Source: Amyelois transitella (lineage: Eukaryota; Arthropoda; Insecta; Lepidoptera; Pyralidae). Taken from it: a DNA stretch of 64,000 nucleotides. Shown piece after piece: positions 32,701 to 44,700 of the stretch; position 1 is the first letter of the stretch; the number at the start of each line of letters is the position of its first letter. The position numbers and the translations under genes were made by a program. The DNA lies in NCBI RefSeq assembly GCF_032362555.1, contig NC_083516.1, positions 10,627,001-10,691,000 on the forward strand. Direction: 5' to 3'. Below the pieces are notes generated by a model that saw only the letters and a program-made list of their open reading frames with translations, searched no databases and was not told the DNA's origin.

Positions 32701-35700
32701 TACAGCTGAACGTGGCCTTTCCGTCTTCGAGATTGCGGGCTCCGTCTAACCCGTAAGGGATAAAGACGCGACTAGATGTATGTATCCGTGTCCAATACTC
32801 ACCTGGATATATCTTTGGATGATTTCGGCTTGAGGTTGATACGCATCGTGTCCAACGAATACATCGATAGTCGAGTGCCTGTGAATACAAAGAGTAGTGT
32901 TATTGATCGATAGTCCTTTCGAAAGTCTATCGGTAGGCTGTCGATAGTTGAGTTAAAGCAATAGTATCGATAGGACTATCGACAGTGTCGCTAGTATCGA
33001 TAGGTCAAAACTATCGATAGTATTGATACATACATACATATGGTCACGTCTATATCCCTTGCGGGGTGGACAGAGCCGACAGTCTTGAAAAGACTGAATG
33101 GCCACGTTCAGCTATTTGGCTTAATGATAGAACTGAGATTCAAATAGTGACAGGTTGCTAGCCCATCGCCTAAAAGAGGAATTCTAAGTTTATAAACCTA
33201 TCCCTTAGTCGCCTTTTACGATATCCATGGGAAAGAGATGGAGTGGTCCTATTCTTTTTTGTAATGGTGCCGGGAACCACACGGCACTGTAATGGTGCCG
33301 GGAACCACACGACAGTATTGATCAAAGTTACTATCGATAGAATTGATACTATCGATAGTATTGATCAAAGTTACTATCATTAGAGTATCAATTCTGTTGA
33401 TAGTGTCGATAGTATCGATATTATTGTAGTCTTCGATACCATTCGATTTTATATCGATTGGGTAGATGATTTTCAAAGTCCACTATCGATAATATGGAAA
33501 CGCATAGTACGACAAATACATAGGTACATTAATTTACACTTTACTATTGCAACTACATTACAGTCTTAGCCTTTTATTACAGACAGATAACACAGATTGA
33601 GTTAGCTTCAAAGTAAGTTCGAGATTTGTGTAAACGAGATACTAACTCTAAAGTTTGTTTCTCATTATGCCCTGGCCGGGATTCGAACCCAGTGTCACAG
33701 ATAAAGCTCTGCGGTGTCATTACCAGAGACTGATTTCCCTCCAACTCCTCCCCCGAGGCCGGATTTGGACCAAGTTCCCAATGAGCTCTTCTTTCCCTTG
33801 GTTTTCAGACTCTTTCTTGAATGAGACGTGTGCTGAAATAACACGTACTATAAGTGAGGCTCAATATACATATATATGTACGTATTAAACGTTGAAAAAC
33901 TTGAAGAAAATTTAACAACAGGCGGAACTAACATACATATAATCACGTCTATAACCCTTGCCGAAACAGGGCTAACAGCCTTGAAAAGACTGATAGGCCA
34001 CGTTCAGCTGCTTAGCTTAATGATAGAATTGAGATTCAAATATTGACTGGTTGCTAGGCCGTCGCTTAAAAGAAGAATCCCAAGTTTAACAGCCTATCCC
34101 TTAGTCGCCTTGTACGACATCCATGGGCCAGAGATGGAGTGGTCGTAATCTTTTTTCTATTCATGCCAGAAACCATTCGGCACAACTAACAACTTAAAGC
34201 ATTTCAAATAATACGAGACTATTTACGGACAAGTACCTACACATAATAAAAGTCTTCTCACATTTCTCAAAATATATTTGAGTGTACATCCCTCCCGTGT
34301 AATATTATAAATGCGAAAGTGAGTTTATTTGTAACCTCTTCATGGGTTATGTACTAAACCAATCTTCTTGAAATAAACAGTCTGGAGAAGGTCATAGAGT
34401 ACTCTTAAAATAGGGAAGAACCTAGTTGCCGTGGGATTTGCGAAAAACCTGTATTCTTATTTTGGTGGCGTTTAATTCGTTGCTTTTTGTAGATGGCGCT
34501 AAAATCGCGCGCGCGCATCTTCGGGTGACATTAGCTGGTTCATTACAACTAGCTGTGCCCGCGAATTCGTCCGCGTGGAATAGTTATTTTGGGCATCATT
34601 GAAGCCCTCAAGGATAAATAATTTTCCACGTTTTTTCACATATTCCATTATTTCTTTGCTCCTTATAGTTGCAGCGTGATGTTATATATCCTAAAGCCTT
34701 CCTCGATAAATGGTCTATTCAACGCGAAAATATTTTTTCAATTCGAACCAGTAATCTAAATTGAGAAAGGCCTTTACAAAAAGTGCATACATACATACAT
34801 ACATAAAATCACGCCTATTTCCCGGAGGGATAAGCTGAGATTATATCTTTGCACTTGCCACGATCCATGCATACTCCATTCGCTTCATCCACATTCATAC
34901 CTCTCCTCATGCAAGCTCGTAGGTTTCGGGTACACTTGACCTGACCGGTACAATAGGTGTGATATTGTGAAGTGAACGTTGTTGAAGAACATGCTGCAGT
35001 GCAGTTTGTTACCGCTTCTTCTGCACTGACGCCTTGGAAGCGGCAGAAAACTTAGTTTTAAGTAATTTATTTGACGACAACCAATGTTGTTAAACCATAC
35101 GTTTTGACAATTATTAAGCGACTAGCTGTTGCCCGCGACTTCGTCCGCGTAAATTTCGAGTTCTCCATCTTTGTTGGTTTGCGCAGCGTTCGCTTGGAAA
35201 GTTCGCAGATGGCCGACTCATTCAACTTTCACCTGCATTGTTGACGTTTCCCGTAGGAAATCCGGGATAAAATGTAGCCTATAACCTTCCTCGATAAATA
35301 GACTATCTAACAGTGAAAGAATTATTCAAATCGGTTCAGTAGTTTCTGAGATTAGCGCGTGTAAACAAACAAACAAACAAAACAAACTCTTCAGCTTTAT
35401 AATATTAGTATAGATTATGAAGTATCCTATAATAATGAATAAATAAAAATTTTGAATTTGAATAGACAAAATATCCCAAGGGACCCGCTCACCGTGTTTT
35501 CAGTGCTCTCCATGTAACTGGACAACTTGGCAGCGTACTCGTTGATGGCTTCGTCTAGCCCGTCGCACGACGGGATGACTCTCTGATGACAAACGACAAT
35601 CAATCGAAAATGGTGATCGTGTGACGAAATGACCTGTGGCGACATCTATAGTCACAAAAATAAAATGACGCGACGCTGTCGGTCAGAAACAGCGAATTGT

Positions 35701-38700
35701 CTAAATCGCGCAAGCAAAGATTTCACGTGCCGTGTGGTTCCCGGCACCATTACAAAAAAGAATAGGATCACTCCATCTCTTTCCCATGGATGTCGTAAAA
35801 GGCGACTAAGGGATAGGCTTATAAACTTGGGATTCTTCTTTTAGGCGATGGGTTAGCAACCTGTCACTATTTTAATCTCAATTCTATCATTAAGCCAAAT
35901 AGCTGAACGTGGCCATTTCGTCCTCAAGACTGTTGGCTCTGTCTGCCCCGCATGGAATATAGGCGTGATCATATGTATGTATGTATGAAAAGATTTCACG
36001 GATTGGAGCATATATACTATACAACTGAACCGATAACGATAGAATTTGGTATGTAGGTAACTGAAGACCCAGAATAACATATAGGCTACTTTTTATCCCG
36101 GAGTTCCCGCGGGATTGATTCCACGCGGTTTGCTGTGTCTAGAATCATAAATTATGGCATGTAGGATCCTTATGTGGTTTAGGGGTAAACTAAGAGATTT
36201 AATTGATTTCGAACTAACTACACAAATATAATCACGTCTATATCCCTTGCGGGGTAGACAGAGCCAACAGTTTTACAAATACTGATAGGCCACGTTCAGC
36301 TGTTTGGCTTAATGATAGAATTGAGATTCAAATAGTGGCAGGTTGCTAGCCCATCGACTAACCGAATAGTGCCAAGTTTCTAAGCCTATAACTCAGTCGC
36401 CTTTTCCGACATCAATGGGAATGCGATGTAGTGGTCCTAATCTTTTTTTTACTGGTGTCGGGAACCACACGGTAAACTAAATAAATGAACTAAAATTGTA
36501 AAAGCTATAATAACATAGTTACATACATAAAATCACGCCTCTTTCCTCTTTCGTAGGCAGAGACTACCTCTTTCCACTTGCCACGATCTCTGCATACTTC
36601 CTTCGCTTCATCCACATTCATAACTCTCTTCATGCAAGCTCGGCGGTTTCGGGTACTCTTGACCTGACCCTTTACCAGGACGTCCTTAATTAGCTATAAT
36701 AAGTACTTATTATATGTACTTATATGTATACTTAGTACCTAACAGAGACATTCCATCAGGAATGGCAGCTAACGGGGCGTATGTATGTATGTATGTATGT
36801 ATATGTATGTATGTAATTCAACTCACATCGGTGCTGAGATTGCCAGCCACGATGAGATGCTGGTGGCTGACCGAGATACCTTGTCTGCATACGCTCACCA
36901 AAGAGCGAAGAGTGTCAATACTCTCACGGACACACGCCGTTTGTTCTATAGACCTGTGGAACACCTGAAAATAAGGACATTTTTAAGAATACATACATAC
37001 AGACACATTCTATATCCCTTGAGGGGTAGACAGAGCCAACACTCTCGAAAAGACTGAAGGGCCACGTTCTGATTGCTTCATGATGTAGGCCATACGCAAG
37101 TAAAAAGTAAAAATAGTTAAAGCGCCATCTATTGGCAGCCGGATGAACTAAATAAAAGGAACTTGTGCTTTGTGTACTAACTACGGAGCACGATGACGAT
37201 GAATTGGGAATTGTTTGTGTATTGCAGTAAACAAAATGAAACATTTAATTATTCATTTTGTTTAACCTATAGGCAATTTTATTTAATTCAACTTGTTGTT
37301 TTCGCATGAGTATCTATGAGAAAATTTGGTCATTAAATTAGTGTCAAACAAGGTTCAGGGACAATAAAGTTAACAACTGTTAAAAACTTTTACAAATCTA
37401 GTATACCTAATTAAAAAAAAAGTAATTAAACAACAATATTTTAAAACAAAAGTGTTTCAGCATATCGCTATACCTATGGCTATGTGAATATCAGAGCGTA
37501 CAAAAATCTAGCAGTAGCGCGTTAGTTCACAGCGCGTCACTAGATGGCGCCGCTCTGTTTACGCGTCACAAACACCGCGCTATAGAGATTCTCTCGCATT
37601 CCATGACTACCCCGACCGAACCCATCGTGGTTATCGCTTCTCGGCCTTTTGGCTAAGATCAAAGTGTAGTATCTGTTCTTTTCAGCTTAATATCTGAAAG
37701 TTCCCCCACTGGGGGACCAGTATATTAAACTGATTTTTGTAAACCGACGGGATGTTCGGGGCTCGCTCCACTCCCGTCACGGGTCGGCCCGGCATTGCAG
37801 TGCCGCCGGGATCGGCCCACATAATACTAATAGAAGGGCTGAAAGCCCGTGTCGGAAATTACCTTTGGGTTCTCATCTCTATCCCTTTAACAGGACAGTG
37901 GGATGGAATCTACGATCATGGTGTATTTCAGTTTGACGATCATACTGGCTCGTAACATCCAAATTCGGATGTTGCAAACATTTATTAAGCATGTATTAGT
38001 AGTCATATTAACTTACATTAAACTAGAATTGTTTAAACCTAGTATTGCACATTTATCTATAAATAGGTGCTTTTTAATTATACTTATAATTATTATAACT
38101 TTAAAAAATTACAGCTTACGTAAAAAGGTATCAGTCGGAACATCATTTTAATAAATTGGAAGCTTATTATTGAAGAAAAGTCTTTAAAACAAGATCCTCA
38201 GCATTTCGAATTCTATATCATGTCCAATTTTTTTTTCATGTTGACCATACTAAATAAATTATAGCAAAATGCGTTGATATACTAGAACTAGCTGTAGCCT
38301 GCGACTTCGTCCGCGTAACCCACACTAAAAATGACGAAGTTTCATACAAACTTGCAACCCCTATTTCACCCCCTTAGGAATAGAATTTTCAAAAATCCTT
38401 TCTTAGTGGATCCCTCCTAATTAAAATCTACCTTCCTGCCAAATTTCATCTTTATTGGCTCAGTAGATTTCGAGATTTCGTGATTCCTAAGTGAGTGTTT
38501 TTCGCTTTTATATATATAGATAGATAGATAATGACCGCGATTTCGGACCGGTTGTTAGATTTTGCCTGGCCTATGTTACTTACGGGTGATCCACACGATT
38601 CAAATGAAAAAATTGTATGATCAGATTGCGCCGATCATTCTCATCTACTTACTGAGGGGACTTTGAATTGACATACATACATATCATCACGTCTGTATCC

Positions 38701-41700
38701 CTTGCAGGGTAGACAGCGCCAACAGTCAGATTGATAAGCCGCATTCAACCGCTCAGCTTAGTGACAGAATTGAGACTCAAATAGTGACAGTAAATGAATC
38801 ACGTCAGATAAAATTACCTTCGGGCCACATCGCTGGCCGCTCCGTGGAGAGCGTCAGGAATATGAGCGAGGGCAGCTCACACTCCTGGCAACGAAGCGGT
38901 AGGCGATGGCACCGTGTGGTTTTAGTGGGTTCAAGCCCCACATAACCCGTCCGGCTTCCCGTACCCGGCCGGGTAGACGAAGGTCTTTCCACATATTTTT
39001 TTTTTGGACAAATTACACTGATCGAGTTAGCCTCGAAGTAACTTCGATACTTGTGTTACGATATACTAACTCAACGATACTATATTTTATAACAAATACT
39101 TATACATATAGATAAACATCCAAGACCCAGGCCAATCAGAAAAAGTTATTTTCTCATCATGCCCTGGCCGGGATTCGAACCCGGGACCTCCGGTGTCACA
39201 GACAAGCGTACTACCGCTGCGCCACAGAGGATCAATTATCTGGTGTAGGATTTATGGTGCCGTGTGGTTCCCGGCACCAATACAAAAAAGAATAGGACCA
39301 CTCCATCTCTTTCCCATGGATGTCGTAAAAGGCGACTAAGAGACTACTTATAAAATTGCGATCCTTTTTTTTAGGCGATGGGCTAGCAACCTGTCACTAT
39401 TTGTATCTCAATTCCATCAGTGAGCCGAGCAGCAGCTGAACGTGGCCATTCAGTCTTTTCGGGACTATTGGCTCTGTCTACCCCGTAAGGGATATAGACG
39501 TGACCATATGTATGTATGTATGTATTACCTTGGCACCAATTACCTGGAAAGCTTGCAGCATGTTCTCATGTAAGGACGCAATGCGCACCATCTGTCCATC
39601 AGTGAGCCGAGCAGCTGCTGAACGTGGCCATTCAGTCTTTTCGGGACTATTGGCTCTGTCTACCCCGTAAGGGATATAGACGTGACTATATGTATTACCT
39701 TGGCACCAATTACCTGGAAAGCTTGCAGCATGTTCTGATGCAGGGACGCAATGCGCACCATCTGAGCCTGGAACTGCGTGTGCTTGGCAAAAGGGAGCGC
39801 CATGCTGTTGTTGCGCTCAAGGTCATGTATCTGTTACACATACAGATGAATAATTTACATACATACATATAATCCTGGATGGAGTGGTCCTATACTTTTT
39901 GTATTGGTGCCGGGACGGGAACCACACGGCACCAATACAAAAAAGAATAGGTATAGTACATACATACATATAATCACGTATATATCCCTTGCGGAGTAGA
40001 CAGAGCCAACAGTCTTGAAAAGTCTGATTGATAGGCCACGTTCAGCTGTTTGGCTTAATGATGGGATTGGGATTCAAATAGTGACAGGTTGCTAGCCCAT
40101 CGCTTAAAAGAAGAATCCCAAGTTTATAAGCCTATCCCTTAGTCGCCTTTTACGACATCCATGGGAACGAGATGGAGCGGTCCAATTCTTTTTTTTATTG
40201 GTGCCGGGAATCACACGGCACATAAATAATTTATGTTATATTACACACCCACATATAATCCTACTAATATTATAAACATACCTACATATAGTCACTTTAA
40301 CATCCCCTGCGGGGTAGACAGAGCCGACAGTCTCTGAAAGGCTACGTTCAGCTGTTTGGCTCAAAGACAGAGTTGAGATGTTATCTGTGTACATAAATCC
40401 TACTTATATTACTCGTGTGGTTGCCGGCACCAATACACAAAAGAATAGGACCACTCCATCTCTTTCCCATGGATGTCGTAAAAGGCGACTAAGGGATAGG
40501 CTTGCAAACTTGGGATTCTTTTTCAGGCGATGGGCTAGCAACCTTTCACTATTTGAATCTCAATTCTATCATTAAGCCAAATAGCTGAACGTGGTTATCA
40601 GTCTTTTCAAGACTGTTGGCTCTGTCTACCCCGCAAGGGATATAGACGTGACCATATGTATGTATGTATGTATGTAATATTACTCGTATAAATGCGAAAA
40701 TTTGTGAGTATGTCAGTATGGATGTTTGTTACTCTTTCACGCAAAAACTACTGAACCGATAACGATGAAATTTGGTATGTAGGTAGCTGAAGACCCTTTT
40801 TGGCCCGGAGTCCCCGCGGGAATGATTCCACGCGGACGAAGTCGCGGGCGGCCTCTAGTCATTTATCCATCCCTTGCGAGGTAGACAAGAGTCTACAGTC
40901 CCGAAAAGACTGATAGACCACGTTCAGCTGTTTGGCTTAATGATATAATTTCGATTCATATAGTGACAGGTCGATAGCCCATCGCCTAAAAGTATCCCAA
41001 ATTTATAAGCCTATCCCTTAGTCTTTTACGCCATCCATTGTAAAAAGATGGACTGGCCCTATTCTTTTTCTATTGGTACCTACCGGGAACCACACGGCAC
41101 ACAATTTAATTACATACATACATATAATTACGTCTTTAACCACAGTGGGGCGAACAGCGCCAACAATCTCGAAAAGACTGTATCGATACTAATATTATAA
41201 AGCTGAAGAGTTTGTTTGTTTGAACGCGCTAATCTCAGGAACAACTGGTTCGAATTGAAAAATTCTTATTGCGTTGCATAGACCATTTATCGAGGAAGGC
41301 TTTAGGCTATATAACATCACGCTGCAACTATAAGGAGCAAAGAAATAATGGAAAATGTGAAAAAAACGGGGAAAATTATTATTCATCCTTAAGGGCTTAA
41401 GGGCTTAACTATTCCACGCGGGCAAAATCGCGGGCACATCTAGTGATACAATAAAGAGCTTTTCTATCAATTTTTTTTTTCACACAATTAAAACAATCTC
41501 ACCTGCCGCTTCAGCTGGTACATGTGAACGCGGTTGAACCGGGAACTGAACTCGGCGGAGCGGCGGCACATCTTCACCAACTCCTCGGGGTCTATGTTCA
41601 TTATGTCCCGACGCTCCAGGGATAAACTGGCGAAGGGGAACATCGTAAATTTGACCAAAACCAGTATTTAAATATTGGTTTTGGTCAAATTTACTGATAT

Positions 41701-44700
41701 AATTAAAGTCTATATCCCTTGCGGGGTAGACAGAGCCGACAGTCTTAAAGACTGATGGGTCACGTTCAGCTGTTTGGGTTAATGATAAGGTTTAGTTCGA
41801 AATAGTGACAGGTTGCCGGCACTTTAGAACAGGACCACTACATATCTTTCCCAAGGAATGTCGTAAAAGGCGACTAAGGCTAATAAACTTTGGATTCTTC
41901 TTAAAGGCGATGGGCTAGCAACCCGTCACTATTTGAATCTCAATTCTATCATTAAGCCAAATAGCTGAGTGGCCATTCAGACTTTTCAAGACTGTTAGCT
42001 CTGTCTACCTCGCAAGGGATATAGACGTGACCATATGTATGTATGCATGCACATTATGTACATCCATACATACATATTATTATCAAAAGTGTAGTCAACC
42101 TTTATTAAATATTAACAGGCAAAGCCAGGTGGCAAACATTTGCATATGGATGCCATAGCAACGATTGCCATGACTTGTTTGGTGAAAAAAAATATGAAAT
42201 TTTTATTTTATATTAAATTTCCAATTCCAAAAATATATAGAGCTATTCATTTGATTATTACTCTCCTCTGTTCTTCTTCTCTTTTCTTTAGCCTATTTAG
42301 TATATTCCCGAACCTTCCACTATACCTACTTCCTACAAAAAGCAAAAAAAGCAAACTATGACATACACTATGTTGGCCAATTCTTCGCTCATCTTGCTCC
42401 TCAAGTCCTTCACCTTGGCGAAGTAGATGCTGTTCTCTATCAGGTTGGCGACGTTCTCCGACGATTTGCCTGTCATATGAAACATACATACATATGGTCA
42501 CGTCTATATCCCTTGCGGAGTAGCCAGAGCCAACAGTCTTGAAAATACTGAAAGGCCACGTTCAGCTATTTGGCTTAATGATAGAATTGAGATTCAAATA
42601 GTGACAGGTTGCTAACCTATCGCCTAAAAAGAGTCCCAAGTTTGTAAGCCTATCCCTTAGTCGCCTTTTACGACATCCATGGGAAAGAGATGGAGTGGTC
42701 CTATTCTTTTTTGGTATTGGTGCCGGGAACCACACGGCCATATGAAACACTGATGTAGAGGAATAAAATCTAATAATATTTTAAGATTTCTATTCCAGTA
42801 TAAAAACTTCTTTAATAAAATTCAGTTAATTTTTTTTTCTTGGTTAGAATTTACATTCTCAAAAGTTTTAAATTCTTTGCATTTTCTCTGTTTTAAACAT
42901 CAGGTCGGGCTTGGGACACTTTTCTGGATTTGTCAATCAATCATCGTCTTACATCGCAAGATAAATGATCTATTTATAATAATGCATAGATGTCCGTAGG
43001 TTTTGGATCCAGTAGAACTTTTCTGGAAAGGATCTGCGTACAGTTATTTCTGAAGATTAAGTTTCATAAAATCGGTATTTGTGTGTTTCATTCTACAATA
43101 AAAAAAAATACATTATGGCATAAATGAAATAAAGACATAAATGATAAAGTTTACCCCGCAAGGGATATAGACGTGACCATATGTATGTATGTATGATAAA
43201 GTTTTTCTGTTTGGTCAGCTGGTAGACTGGTAGAGAATGCCAAACGGCATTAAGACTGCCCTTTGTACATTTTTTGTACAATACATTTTTTAATAAATAA
43301 TCTATCTATATAAAGTAAGTTAAAAGGTATAAGTAAGTTAATAAATGCTATTTATCTAGCTAATATGGTCTAAAATAGCTGAACGTGGCCATTCAGTCTT
43401 TTCAAGACTGTTGTCTACCCCGCAAGGGATATAGACGTGACCATATGTATGTAATAGGGTCCAACAGTGCAGTGTGAACAGCTCCATACGTTTCCATACA
43501 ACACAACTCACTGGAAATCTTGTCGGGGCTGAGCGCGCGCGATCCGGGCGACAACTCGCGCACTGTTGACGGGCTCGGCGACTCCGCCGGCTCGTCCTCC
43601 GGCCCTGCGGGGGGGACGCGACCACTTGTTGTAGGTAGGTATATAGAATAGAATAGATTTATTTTCAAAATTGGATACAAGGTATCACTTATTGACGTCA
43701 CATAACTTAAATCTAATTATAACTACTACCGCTTCCAAAGCGCATGTGTAGAAGAAGCGGTCATATGTCAACGGGAAAACAACAAGAACCGCCGAACTTT
43801 ATAAATTTCCTAGGAAGTTTATAAAAAATTTCGTAGGATTCTAAACGACATATGAATTGTATTGAGTATTTTGCGTTCACATTTCCGTCAGATTAAAAAC
43901 TCGTCCGTATTTGGTCGAACCGTTTAGAATCTTAGGAATGGATATTCGTAAGTTTATAAATTTAAAAAGAAGCACGAAAGCAGAATAAATGCAGTGGAAA
44001 TGAGAGCGTTAAGGAGTATGTTGGGTGTGAAATTGAGTGACCGGATAAGGAACAGCGTGATAAGGGAATGTTGTGATGTGAAAGAAGATGTAGTTACAGG
44101 AATAGAAAAGGGTATGTTGAGATGGTTCGGTCATGTGGAGAGGATGAATGAAAGCAGGTTGACTAAGCAGATATACAAGGAGAGTGTGGAGGGAAAGGTC
44201 GGGGTGGGAAGACCTAGACGAACATATCTTGATCAAATTAAGGACGTCCTGGTGAAGGGTCAGGTCAAAAGTGCCCGAAACCGCCGAGCTTGCATGAAGA
44301 GAGTTATGAATGTGGATGAAGCAAAGGAAGTATGCAGGGATCGTGGCAAGTGGAAAGAGGTAGTCTCTGCCTTCCCCTCCGGGAAAGAGGCGTGAGTTTA
44401 TGTATGTATGTATGTATGTTATAAATTTATGACGAAAGGTAGCAATTTGATAAATTTGCGAAAATGCTGACGTAAGATAATACAATTTATCTCTCGTATA
44501 GAATCCTACGAAAGTTTATAAACTTCCTAGAAAGTTTCTAATCTTGCGGTTCTTGTTATTTCCCAGTGACATACATAATTATGTTAGGTTAAAGAAGGTG
44601 CTTAATTCTTTTTTATCATTTATCTTTCACGTAATAATTAATATATGCTGAGTTGGTTAAAAAGGTAAAGGTACTAAAATAAAAAAAGTAGGTAAGTATT

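Noticed and set aside
36779-36814. Stand-alone TATG microsatellite and other CATA/TATG runs
   Set aside because: Most such runs are tails of S or R insertions. The one at 36779 has no element attached but adjoins exon 10 and is not unusual.
39163-39232. tRNA gene on the minus strand
   Set aside because: It has box A and box B, but the same unit with its downstream body is found at 33.6 and 46.2 kb, so it is a tRNA-derived SINE. Acceptor-stem pairing is also poor by eye.
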